A DNA stretch of 25,337 nucleotides from assembly GCA_016929795.1 (NCBI GenBank), contig JAFGIA010000331.1, positions 1-25,337 on the forward strand, written 5' to 3'. Shown here piece by piece: positions 14,326 through 20,935 of this stretch (positions are counted from its first letter, which is position 1; each line of letters opens with the position of its first letter). Both the position numbers and the translations under genes were made by a program. Source of the stretch: Anaerolineae bacterium (lineage in GTDB: Bacteria > Chloroflexota > Anaerolineae > JAAYZQ01). The notes below the pieces were generated by a model. That model did not search any database. It saw only the letters and a program-made list of their open reading frames with translations, and was not told where the DNA came from.

Positions 14326-15883
14326 CATCCTCAACGACGTGCTCGGCCCCGTGATGCGCGGGCCGAGCAGCTCGCACACCGCGGCGCCCTTTTACATCGG
14401 CGCCATGGCGCGTGCCCTGGGCCGAACCGGCCTGGGCGACGAGCCGGCGGCGGTGACGTTCACCTTCGACCCGGGCGGGTCGTGGGCCGAGGTCTACCGC
14501 GAGCAGGGCAGCGACCGGGGCTTTGCCGCCGGCATCCTCGGCTGGACGCTCACCGATCCTCGCTTTCGCCAGTCGCTCGACGCGGCGCGGCAGGCAGGCG
14601 TCGAGATCCGTTTTCACGTCGCGCCACTGGCGAGGGCCGATCACCCCAACACGGTCGACATCCGCCTGACAGGACGGCGGGGAGGGACGCTGCATGTTGT
14701 CGCGAGGTCGATCGGCGGCGGCGCGCTGGTCTTTACGCAGGTCGGCGGCTGGGCAGTCGAGCTGGCGGGCGACACCCACGAGGTGCTGGTCGAGCTGGAG
14801 GCGGGCGAGGCCGACGAGGGCGAGGTGGCGCGGCTGCTGGCGCCCGCCGAGATCGAGGCGCAGGCGCGGGACAGTCGCCGGCTGATCCGCGCCAGGCGGC
14901 GTGCGGTGCTGCCCGGCGCCGCGCTCGACGCCGTGCGCGCGCTGCCCGGCGTGCGCCACGTGTGGGCCGCGCCGCCTGTCTATTTCGCCATCCAGGGCGA
15001 CCGGCTGTTCGACTGTGCCGCACAGGCAGTAGCGCTGGCGGAAGAGCGCGGCTGGTCGCTGGGCCGGACCGCCCTGGCCTACGAAGCAGCACTGCTCGAC
15101 CTGCCGGAGAGCGAGGTGCTCGCCGAGATGGGGCGCCGGTTTGAGGTGATGCGCGCCGCGGCCGAGCGCGGCCTGGGCGACGAGCTGCCGCCGATGCAGC
15201 TCCTGGCGCCGAGCGCCGGGCGGATCTATCGCGCCGAAGGCGAGGGCCGGCTGGCGATCGGCGGGCTGCACACGCGCGCGGCGGCGCGGGCCATGGCAGT
15301 CATGCACGTCAACGGCGGCATGGGCGTGGTGTGCGCCGCGCCCACGGCCGGCTCGGCGGGCACCCTGCCCGGCGTGGCGGTGACACTGTTCGAGGAGCTG
15401 GGGCTGGACGAGGAAGAGATCGCCCTGGCCCTGCTGGCGGCCGGCGCGGTGGGCATGGTGGTCGGCACGCGGGCCACCTTCGCGGCGGAAGTGGCCGGCT
15501 GCCAGGTAGAGATCGGCGCGTCGGGGGCAATGGCCGCGGCGGCGGTGGTGGAAACGGCGGGCGGCAGCGCGCGCCAGGCGTGCGACGCAGCGGCCATCGC
15601 CTTCCAAAACACGATGGGCTCGGTGTGCGACCTGGTGCAGGGGATCGTGGAGGTACCGTGCCACACGCGCAACGCCGTGGCGGCGTCGAGCGCGTTCGTG
15701 TGCGCCGACCTGATCCTGGGCGGCTACCACAACCCGGTGCCGCTCGACGAGACGATCGACGCCGTGTACGCCGTGGGTCAGATGTTACCACGGGAGCTAA
15801 AGGTGACGGCGCTGGGTGGATTGGCGCTGGCGCCGTCGGCGCTGGCGATGGAGCGGCGGGCGTTCGACTCGTCGGCTCAGTGA
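14312..15883 (+). CDS. sdaA: L-serine ammonia-lyase, iron-sulfur-dependent, single chain
   Basis: It deaminates L-serine to pyruvate and ammonia with a [4Fe-4S] cluster in the cytoplasm. The 523-residue chain joins the beta domain (MRGPSSSHTAAP, 15-26) to the catalytic alpha domain (VCAAPTAGSAGTLPG, 340-354). Three cysteines, C397 (AGCQVEIG), C439 (SVCDLVQG) and C450 (VPCHTRN), have spacings of 42 and 11, the same as the cluster ligands I recall for E. coli SdaA. It is somewhat longer than the usual 455-residue single-chain form, mainly in the middle. GTG 14312 lies in the end of the zinc-ribbon gene, with a purine-rich AAGGGACAGGG site just before it. Confidence 0.94.
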   Translation: MKQVSILNDVLGPVMRGPSSSHTAAPFYIGAMARALGRTGLGDEPAAVTFTFDPGGSWAEVYREQGSDRGFAAGILGWTLTDPRFRQSLDAARQAGVEIRFHVAPLARADHPNTVDIRLTGRRGGTLHVVARSIGGGALVFTQVGGWAVELAGDTHEVLVELEAGEADEGEVARLLAPAEIEAQARDSRRLIRARRRAVLPGAALDAVRALPGVRHVWAAPPVYFAIQGDRLFDCAAQAVALAEERGWSLGRTALAYEAALLDLPESEVLAEMGRRFEVMRAAAERGLGDELPPMQLLAPSAGRIYRAEGEGRLAIGGLHTRAAARAMAVMHVNGGMGVVCAAPTAGSAGTLPGVAVTLFEELGLDEEEIALALLAAGAVGMVVGTRATFAAEVAGCQVEIGASGAMAAAAVVETAGGSARQACDAAAIAFQNTMGSVCDLVQGIVEVPCHTRNAVAASSAFVCADLILGGYHNPVPLDETIDAVYAVGQMLPRELKVTALGGLALAPSALAMERRAFDSSAQ

Positions 15884-15930
15884 GGCGTGGGGCCGGGCGA
15901 CAGAGGTACCCCCTCGGCAGCAATCGCACG

Positions 15931-16057
15931 GTAGAGCCGCAGACGGCCATGAAGTGGCCGTCCTACAGAGCTTCCGCCCGATGAATCGGGCTCAGAACCC
16001 CGTTCACGGGGTGTAAGCTTTGTAGCCGGGGTCATTCATGCCCCGGCGGTCTGCGGC
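15931..16057. repeat. Multi-hairpin REP/BIME-like element with TGAA/TTCA loops
   Basis: Outer stem GCCGCAGAC (15936-15944) with GTCTGCGGC (16049-16057). Inside are hairpin 1 GACGGCCA-TGAAG-TGGCCGTC (15942-15962) and stem 2 CTACAGAGCTT (15963-15973) with AAGCTTTGTAG (16015-16025, one G-T pair). Stem 2 encloses GCCCGA-TGAA-TCGGGC (15976-15991) and ACCCCG-TTCA-CGGGGT (15997-16012). Hairpin 3, GCCGGGG/CCCCGGC with a TTCA tip, covers 16025-16047. GTAG precedes hairpin 3 on the plus strand and hairpin 1 on the minus strand, as in REP elements. Hairpin 1 and the outer stem share three bases. There is no coding frame. Confidence 0.9.
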
Positions 16058-16064
16058 ACGCCAC

Positions 16065-16114
16065 TAAGAAACTGTCATCGCTCGCTAGCGCTCACTCGCA
16101 ATGACAGTTTCTTA
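16065..16114. repeat. 14-bp perfect hairpin (TAAGAAACTGTCAT)
   Basis: TAAGAAACTGTCAT (16065-16078) is the exact reverse complement of 16101-16114, with a 22-nt loop containing GCTCGCTAGCGCTCACTCGC. The right arm is also the start of the first tandem unit of the 50-bp repeat, so this is a terminal inverted copy of the same repeat family. Confidence 0.88.
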
Positions 16115-16208
16115 CAGGCTGAGTGGCGCCGGCGCCATAGATAACTCGCAACGACAGGTTCTTGAGTGCTGAGTGGCGCCCGCGCCATGGCTCAACTCGC
16201 AACGACAG
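16095..16208 (-). repeat. Interspersed repeat copy B: two tandem 50-51 bp units plus a partial
   Basis: Units start with CTCGCAATGACAG (16095), CTCGCAACGACAG (16145) and CTCGCAACGACAG (16196, partial). Each full unit contains GCTGAGTGGCGCC then GCGCCAT. The reverse complement matches copy A at 3733-3796. The array ends about 35 nt before the promoter of the exonuclease gene. Repeat length and divergence do not fit a CRISPR. Confidence 0.88.
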
Positions 16209-16242
16209 ATTTGGACAGGGCAGGAACAGGCCAGCCGGACGT

Positions 16243-16271
16243 TTGCCCACACGTCGCACCTGTGCTATACT
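16243..16271 (+). promoter_or_regulatory. Extended -10 promoter of the exonuclease/PatB pair
   Basis: TTGCCC (16243-16248), a 17-nt spacer and TATACT (16266-16271), with the extended -10 TGC just before it (16263-16265). The predicted start is near 16278. AAGGAGG (16282-16288) and GTG 16298 follow. Confidence 0.8.
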
Positions 16272-16297
16272 GAGGCCAGACAAGGAGGCTGCACCGC

Positions 16298-16891
16298 GTG
16301 GCAAAGAAACTCGACCAGATCCTGGTCGTGGACCTGGAATCGACGTGCTGGGCCGGAGACCCCCCCCCGGGAGAAGAGCACGAGATCATCGAGATCGGCC
16401 TGTGCGTGCTCGACGTAGCCACGGGCCGCCGCCTCGACAACCGGAGCATCCTGATCTGCCCCACCTGCTCGCGCATCAGCGACTATTGCCGTGAGCTGAC
16501 GACACTCACCCAAAACGAGGTTGAGGCCGGCGTGACGCTGGCCGAAGCGTGCCGTGCGCTGCGCGAGAATTTTGGCGCGCGCCGCCGGCCGTGGGCGAGC
16601 TGGGGCGACTATGACCGGAAGCAGCTCCAGCGCGAGTGCCAGGCCAAAAGCGTCGAGTATCCCTTTGGCGACCGGCACATCAACGCCAAAACGCTCTTTG
16701 CCCTGGTGCGGGGCTTGAAAAGAGAGGTGGGCCTGGATAGCGCGCTCGACATGCTCGGCTTCCCACTGGAAGGCACGCACCACCGCGGCGGCGACGATGC
16801 GTGGAACATTGCCCGCATCCTGGCCTGGCTGCTGGCAGCGGCCCGCACCGGCGGTGAGGCAGCCCTGGCACACAACCCCAACCCGGAGTGA
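16298..16891 (+). CDS. DEDDh 3'-5' exonuclease, ERI-1/KapD-like
   Basis: A 197-residue single-domain exonuclease of the RNase T/DNA pol III epsilon fold. The two-metal motifs are visible: VVDLEST (Asp12, Glu14), SWGDYDRKQ (Asp104) and HHRGGDDAWN (His162 with Asp166 or Asp167). HHRG-DDA-N is typical of the ERI-1/KapD subgroup, which trims RNA 3' ends. Extra cysteines (CPTCSRISDYC, 54-64) sit between motifs and might hold a metal, which is inference. AAGGAGG 9 nt upstream supports GTG 16298. The PLP enzyme starts 10 nt after the stop and shares the transcript without a clear functional link. Confidence 0.9.
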   Translation: MAKKLDQILVVDLESTCWAGDPPPGEEHEIIEIGLCVLDVATGRRLDNRSILICPTCSRISDYCRELTTLTQNEVEAGVTLAEACRALRENFGARRRPWASWGDYDRKQLQRECQAKSVEYPFGDRHINAKTLFALVRGLKREVGLDSALDMLGFPLEGTHHRGGDDAWNIARILAWLLAAARTGGEAALAHNPNPE

Positions 16892-16901
16892 GCGGCAAAA
16901 A

Positions 16902-18056
16902 ATGAGCTACGACTTTGACTTTTGCCCCGACAGGCTGGCCACCGAGAGCGCCAAGTGGCACGCCTACGGCGAGGACGTCCTGCCGCTGTGGGTGGCCGAC
17001 ATGGACTTTTGCGCGCCGCCGGCCGTGATCGAGGCGCTGCAGGCGCGGGTGGCGCACGGCGTCTTTGGTTATCCCACAGAGCTACCCGAGCTGCGCCCCG
17101 TGCTGCTCGACTGGATGGAACGATACTACCACTGGCGCCCGGCGCCAGAGGCCATTGTCTTTGTACCCGGCGTCGTGGTCGGGTTCAACGCTGCCATCCG
17201 CACGGTGGCCGCACCTGGCGACGGCGTGCTGGCCCAGACGCCCGTCTACTTTCCGATCCTGTGGGCCCCCGGCAACCACGGCTGCCTGCTCGACGAGATG
17301 GAGCTGGCGCGCCGGCCCGATGGGCAGTACGAGATCGATTTTGACCAGTTCGAGGCGGCCATCACGCCGCGCACACGCATCTTTGTCCTGTGCAACCCGC
17401 ACAACCCCGTCGGCCGCGTATTCCGCCGCGACGAGCTGGCGCGCATGGCCGAGATCTGCCTGCGCCACGACGTGATCATCTGCTCCGACGAGATCCACTG
17501 CGACCTCGTCTTTCCGCCGCATGAGCACGTGCCCATCGCCGCGCTCGATCCCGAGATTGCCCGGCGCACGATCACCCTCATCGCACCCAGCAAGACCTTC
17601 AACATTGCCGGCCTCGAGGCATCAGTGGCGATCATCGAAGATGAGGCGCTGCGCAAGCAGTTCCTGGCGGCGCGCTCGGGCCTGGTGCCCTGGGTAAACC
17701 TCATGGGGCAGGTTGCCACGCTGGCTGCGTACCGCGAGGGGGGAGACTGGCTGGCGGCGGCGCTGCGCTACCTGGAGGCAAACCGCGACTATCTGGCGGC
17801 GGAAGTGGCACGCCGCCTGCCCGGCGTGCGCATGGCCGTGCCGGAAGGCACCTACCTGGCCTGGCTCGACTGCCGCGAAGCGGGGATCGACGGCAACCCG
17901 CACGAGTTCTTTTTGCAGCACGCCAGGGTGGCGATGAACAATGGCGCCACTTTTGGGCGCGGCGGGGAGGGCTTTGTGCGCCTGAACTTTGGGTGTCCAC
18001 GCCGCACGCTGGAGGAGGCGCTGGCACGCATGGAGCGCGCGCTCGCGGAGCGATAA
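16902..18056 (+). CDS. PLP-dependent C-S lyase/aminotransferase, PatB/MalY type
   Basis: A 384-residue fold-type I PLP enzyme of the size and signature of MalY/PatB cystathionine beta-lyases. It has PLWVADMDFCAPPAV near the N-terminus (about 28-42), CNPHNPVGRVF (substrate and PLP contacts), SDEIHCDLVF with the PLP-ring aspartate, and Lys231 in PSKTFNIAG as the Schiff-base lysine. The C-terminal NFGCPR holds the carboxylate-binding arginine. The expected reaction is cleavage of cysteine-S-conjugates or cystathionine to a thiol, pyruvate and ammonia. ATG 16902 gives the normal family start; GGAG of the upstream stop region is the nearest ribosome site, 13 nt away. Confidence 0.92.
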   Translation: MSYDFDFCPDRLATESAKWHAYGEDVLPLWVADMDFCAPPAVIEALQARVAHGVFGYPTELPELRPVLLDWMERYYHWRPAPEAIVFVPGVVVGFNAAIRTVAAPGDGVLAQTPVYFPILWAPGNHGCLLDEMELARRPDGQYEIDFDQFEAAITPRTRIFVLCNPHNPVGRVFRRDELARMAEICLRHDVIICSDEIHCDLVFPPHEHVPIAALDPEIARRTITLIAPSKTFNIAGLEASVAIIEDEALRKQFLAARSGLVPWVNLMGQVATLAAYREGGDWLAAALRYLEANRDYLAAEVARRLPGVRMAVPEGTYLAWLDCREAGIDGNPHEFFLQHARVAMNNGATFGRGGEGFVRLNFGCPRRTLEEALARMERALAER

Positions 18057-18140
18057 CCGCTGAGCCGTGGTGCACTAGCCTGCGATCAGGCGCCAGAGGA
18101 GAACGGCGGTGATCGTCGCAACGACGACCCACAAGTGGAA

Positions 18141-18180
18141 AGTTGGAAGGCTGGAAAGCCAGCTTTCCAACCTTCCAACT
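18141..18180. terminator. Bidirectional hairpin of tandem 8-mers between convergent genes
   Basis: The 18-nt arm 18141-18158 (AGTTGGAAGGCTGGAAAG) pairs with 18163-18180, with one G-T pair and a CCAG loop. TGGAA recurs every 8 nt (18136, 18144, 18152), and TTCCAAC recurs with the same period on the other arm. It directly abuts the stop codon of the minus-strand SufU-like gene and faces the end of the PatB-type gene, so it probably terminates both. No T-run is present. Confidence 0.7.
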
Positions 18181-18572
18181 CACCTATCCACCTCTTCCCC
18201 CTCCCCGAACAACGCCCGCCGGAAGGCGATCCAGGGCAGGAGGGCGCACTTGAGGCGGGCGGGGCGGGGCTCGGCCTGGAGATCGGCGAGGAAGGCGGCC
18301 TGGTCGAGCGCGGCGAGGGCCTCCACCGGCTGGCCCTCGACTGCCTCGCACAGGATGCTGGCAGCGCCAAGACAAAGGGCACAGCCGCGCCCCTCGAAAC
18401 GCGCGGCGGCGACCTGCCCATCGAGCAGGCGCAGAGCGACCGTGACGCGGTCGCCGCAGAGGGGATTGTACTCCTCCACCTCTCTGATCTCGCCCTGGCC
18501 GGGTTCCAACCTCCCCTTGCGGCGCGGGTTGCGGTAGTGGTCGAGCAGGCGGTCGGTATAGATCTCAGCCAC
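18180..18572 (-). CDS. sufU: SufU-like iron-sulfur/sulfur-transfer protein
   Basis: A 130-residue protein of the SufU/IscU fold, which takes persulfide sulfur from a cysteine desulfurase. The three cysteines and the aspartate that bind zinc in SufU are present: NPLCGDRV (Cys39, Asp41), GCALCLGAAS (Cys64) and LKCALLPW (Cys109). It is about 15 residues shorter than Bacillus SufU. The GTG at 18572 overlaps the XdhC-type stop by 8 nt, with GAAGG 8-9 nt upstream. The longer frame up to 18635 adds a tail lying wholly inside the XdhC gene and is not favoured. No sufS, sufB or sufD is nearby. In this operon it may serve sulfur delivery to a molybdoenzyme; that is inference. Confidence 0.87.
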   Translation of the reverse strand: MAEIYTDRLLDHYRNPRRKGRLEPGQGEIREVEEYNPLCGDRVTVALRLLDGQVAAARFEGRGCALCLGAASILCEAVEGQPVEALAALDQAAFLADLQAEPRPARLKCALLPWIAFRRALFGEGEEVDR

Positions 18573-19614
18573 GGGCCACACCTTCGCGCAGGAACCCGGC
18601 CGGCCGCCCATTTTTGACCGCCACGACCTCGGCAATGATGCTCAGTGCCGTCTCAGCCGGCGTCTTGCCGCCCAGGTCGAGGCCGACGGGGCCGTACACA
18701 CGCGCGAGCTGCTCTGGCGTCACGCCCCACCTGGCCATCCGCTCGTAGCGCGCCGCGTGCGTGCCGCGGCTGCCGATCGCGCCCACGTAGGCAGCATCTG
18801 TTTGCAGGGCTGCCGCCAGCGTCGGCTCGTCGATCTTGGGATCGTGGGTGAGCAGCACAATGTAGGTGGCATCGTCCACCTTCAGGTGGGCCAGCGCCTC
18901 GTCCGGCCACTCCACCCACACCTCGTCGGCCTCCGGAAAGCGCTCCCGATTGGCAAACTTTTCCCGCGGATCGGTGACCACGACGTAAAAGCCCAGCTCC
19001 TTGGCCAAGCGCACCAGCGGGATGGCAACGTGCACCGCGCCGACGATCAGGAGGAGCGGTGGCGGGAAGAAAGGCTCGACAAACACCTCCACCCCGGGCG
19101 CCACCCGGTGCACCTCGCCGCGCGGAGCGCGGGCGTCGAGCATGGCGCGCGCGGCCTCGATCACGGCCTGGCGCGCCTCTCCTACCACCAGGCCTTCGCC
19201 GGTCACCAGCGCCACTTCACCGATCGCAGGGCCAGAGAGCACCGTCGACAGGGCAAAAGGTTCCGCCTCGTCCGCCTGGTCGACAAAGGCATCGACCAGA
19301 TCGGGATCCAGCTCGTGGCAAAAGACGTGGATCGTCCCGCCGCACGCCAGGCCAACGTCCCAGATCATATCCTCGGTGATGCCAAACTCGAGCAGGCGCG
19401 GCGGCCCGCCCTGGAGCACGTCCATCAGCTCTTCGTACACAGTCGTCTCGACGCAGCCGCCGCTGACCGAGCCATCCATCCGCCCGGCCGAGGAGACGAC
19501 CATGCGCGCGCCTACGGGCCTCGGCGCCGAGCCCACGACGCGCACCACCGTGGCCATGGCCACGCGCTCACCGTTGGCAAGCCACTCCAGGGTGCGCGGC
19601 AAGAGATCGATCAT
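18565..19614 (-). CDS. XdhC/CoxI family protein
   Basis: A 349-residue protein with the N-terminal XdhC_CoxI domain (about 12-80, including GSVSGGCVE at 48-56) and the C-terminal XdhC Rossmann domain. The latter begins at LLLIVGAVHVAIPLVRLAKE and contains LLTHDPKIDEPTL and YVGAIGSRGTHAAR. XdhC proteins bind molybdenum cofactor and promote its sulfuration and insertion into xanthine dehydrogenase-type enzymes. The glycine loop reads GAVHVA rather than the common GxGHVG, so nucleotide binding may differ. It starts 1 nt after the DUF364 stop and overlaps the SufU-like gene. No molybdenum hydroxylase gene lies in the window. Confidence 0.92.
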   Translation of the reverse strand: MIDLLPRTLEWLANGERVAMATVVRVVGSAPRPVGARMVVSSAGRMDGSVSGGCVETTVYEELMDVLQGGPPRLLEFGITEDMIWDVGLACGGTIHVFCHELDPDLVDAFVDQADEAEPFALSTVLSGPAIGEVALVTGEGLVVGEARQAVIEAARAMLDARAPRGEVHRVAPGVEVFVEPFFPPPLLLIVGAVHVAIPLVRLAKELGFYVVVTDPREKFANRERFPEADEVWVEWPDEALAHLKVDDATYIVLLTHDPKIDEPTLAAALQTDAAYVGAIGSRGTHAARYERMARWGVTPEQLARVYGPVGLDLGGKTPAETALSIIAEVVAVKNGRPAGFLREGVARG

Positions 19615-19615
19615 G

Positions 19616-20371
19616 CTATCGCTCCCACGTCAACAGGCGCACGCCACCGTGGCGCTTGACCTGGCGAAAGGTGGCGCCCTGCCCGACAGAATCGAACACG
19701 CGCCCCGGGTCGGCCACCACAGTGCCGCTGATGGCGCTGGCGCCGGCGTCGAACAGGACGGGCGATAGGGGCGTGCTGGGGCCGAGGACGACGACGAACG
19801 CACCAGGCCGGCACAAAGCGATGAGGTCATGGAAGGTATGATTGAGCAGAGACGTGCCGGTCAGCGCGACGACGTCGGCGCGCGGCAGCACCTCGTCCGC
19901 GCGGCCGGCCGGCAGGTCGCCAGGCTGGGGGCGCAGTTCCAGCACGTCGTACTCGGCTGCGTATTCGGGCAACCTATCGACGAATGGGAAATGCCCGACG
20001 ACGGCCACCCGCTTGCCTCGACCCTTTTCGATCACGCTCTCTTCGGCATTCGCCTCGGTCAGCGCCGCCGCCTGTTCGGGCGGGCGGCCGAGATCGAGCA
20101 GCGCGTTGAGCGCCGCCATGCCGATGCTCGCCTCGATCAGGCGCTCACTGTGTAGCAATTCCGCCAGCTCGCGCCCGGAGCGCGAGCGCAGGCGCCCGGC
20201 CTCGACCACGGGTGGCCAGGGGCCGCCCGTTTCTGCGCGCAGCGTCGACGCCAGCCCGGCATAGGGTGGGTCGGTATCGAGCACCACCAAAGTCCAAAAC
20301 GCACCGACGAGGATGGTGCGCACCGGCGCATCCCGCGTCACCGTCGCCAACAACGCATCCGTGATGTCCAC
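19616..20371 (-). CDS. DUF4213/DUF364 putative metal-chelation protein
   Basis: A 251-residue protein with an N-terminal DUF4213-like part (about 1-90) and the C-terminal DUF364 domain (about 110-251). The latter has a Rossmann-like core: GKRVAVVGHFPFVDRL, then LELRPQPGDLPAGRADEVLPRADVVALTGTSLLNHT as consecutive segments, then VVVLGPSTPLSPVLFDAGAS. DUF364 is described as a putative heavy-metal-binding domain; its substrate is unknown. GTG 20371 is preferred because GGAGG lies 7 nt upstream; the longer frame to 20830 crosses a promoter, a hairpin and the ferredoxin gene on the other strand. It leads a tight three-gene operon with xdhC-type and sufU-type genes. Confidence 0.85.
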   Translation of the reverse strand: MDITDALLATVTRDAPVRTILVGAFWTLVVLDTDPPYAGLASTLRAETGGPWPPVVEAGRLRSRSGRELAELLHSERLIEASIGMAALNALLDLGRPPEQAAALTEANAEESVIEKGRGKRVAVVGHFPFVDRLPEYAAEYDVLELRPQPGDLPAGRADEVLPRADVVALTGTSLLNHTFHDLIALCRPGAFVVVLGPSTPLSPVLFDAGASAISGTVVADPGRVFDSVGQGATFRQVKRHGGVRLLTWER

Positions 20372-20410
20372 CCCTCCACCTCCCTGAGAACTGTCACCGC
20401 TACGCTGGGT

Positions 20411-20439
20411 ATTATAACCGACAAGGGCACCGGCTGCAA
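20411..20439 (-). promoter_or_regulatory. Promoter of the DUF364-xdhC-sufU operon
   Basis: On the minus strand: TTGCAG (20439-20434), a 17-nt spacer and a perfect TATAAT (20416-20411). The predicted start near 20404 gives a leader of about 33 nt with GGAGG before GTG 20371. Confidence 0.65.
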
Positions 20440-20442
20440 GTG

Positions 20443-20509
20443 GGTATTGGATATTTGGTATTAGGGATCGGCCGGCCAGGCATTCACCCCCTATCCAATA
20501 CCGAATATC
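20443..20509. repeat. Hairpin of tandem 7-mers (TATTGGA-like) in a divergent promoter region
   Basis: The left side repeats TATTGGA, TATTTGG and TATTAGG with a 7-nt period (from 20445); the right side carries complementary units. GGTATTGGATA (20443-20453) pairs perfectly with 20492-20502. In another register, 20450-20462 pairs with 20497-20509 with one G-T pair. It lies between the promoters of the DUF364 operon and the ferredoxin. The rest of the 249-nt gap holds only these promoters. Confidence 0.8.
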
Positions 20510-20555
20510 ACCTCCCGCATCACACGCCCCCCAATTTCCCTCCCACTCAATTTCA

Positions 20556-20564
20556 TGGTAGAAT
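20556..20564 (+). promoter_or_regulatory. Extended -10 promoter of the ferredoxin gene
   Basis: TGG followed by TAGAAT (20559-20564) forms an extended -10 box. The matching -35 (TTCCCT, 20536-20541) is weak. The predicted start near 20571 leaves a leader of about 50 nt before ATG 20621. Confidence 0.5.
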
Positions 20565-20620
20565 GGTCGCACCATCAGCGCAAAGAGAATGCGCAGCCTA
20601 TTATACCCAAGGAGGCGAAC

Positions 20621-20923
20621 ATGGCTCACGTAATCACCAATCTGTGCATCCGCGACGGTTCCTGTGTGCTCGTCTGCCCGGTGGAGTGCATCGTGCCGGG
20701 ACCCAAGGATAGCGAGGAATGGGGCGGACAATTTTTCATCGACCCGGACACCTGCATCGATTGTGGTGCGTGCGTGGCCGAGTGTCCTGCAGACGCGATT
20801 TTCCCCGATTTTGAGCTGCCGGCAGAGCACGCAGCCAAGGAGGAGGAAAACGCGCGCTTTTTCTCAGAGGGCCCCGGCTATTGGGACTTTGACCTGGAGG
20901 AGCAGCGCACCCCGACTAGCTAA
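20621..20923 (+). CDS. Dicluster [4Fe-4S] ferredoxin
   Basis: A 100-residue electron carrier with eight cysteines. The second motif, CIDCGACVAECP (45-56), is a classical C-x2-C-x2-C-x3-CP site. The first, CIRDGSCVLVCPVECI (9-24), has the spacing C-x5-C-x3-C-x3-C, unlike the standard bacterial form and reminiscent of FdxA-type proteins. An acidic C-terminal tail of about 40 residues follows. AAGGAGG (20609-20615) 5 nt before ATG 20621 fixes the start, so the frame up to 20555 is leader. A hairpin follows the stop. Redox partners are not shown by the context. Confidence 0.93.
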   Translation: MAHVITNLCIRDGSCVLVCPVECIVPGPKDSEEWGGQFFIDPDTCIDCGACVAECPADAIFPDFELPAEHAAKEEENARFFSEGPGYWDFDLEEQRTPTS

Positions 20924-20935
20924 AAGTCATAGCCA

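Noticed and set aside
14258..15730. 490-codon minus-strand ORF opposite the serine dehydratase
   Set aside because: It is an antisense shadow; the plus strand encodes a full enzyme with correctly spaced cluster cysteines.
15936..16057. Possible tRNA or tmRNA because of the cloverleaf-like fold
   Set aside because: Arm lengths, conserved tRNA bases and an acceptor end do not fit, and all loops are TGAA/TTCA.
16095..16208. Possible CRISPR array
   Set aside because: Only two adjacent 50-51 bp units and a partial are present, with no unique spacers and no cas genes; a dispersed copy exists at 3733.
16360..16368. 9-C run in the exonuclease gene as a possible frameshift
   Set aside because: The frame is continuous and all exonuclease motifs before and after the run are in the same frame.
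18075..18134. 19-codon hydrophobic minus-strand frame (WVVVATITAVLLWRL-like)
   Set aside because: TTG start without a ribosome site, preceded by the terminator-like hairpin; too short to support, though a small membrane peptide cannot be excluded.
20372..20830. Minus-strand extension of the DUF364 ORF to 404 codons
   Set aside because: It crosses a promoter and a hairpin and lies opposite the ferredoxin; GTG 20371 has a proper GGAGG.
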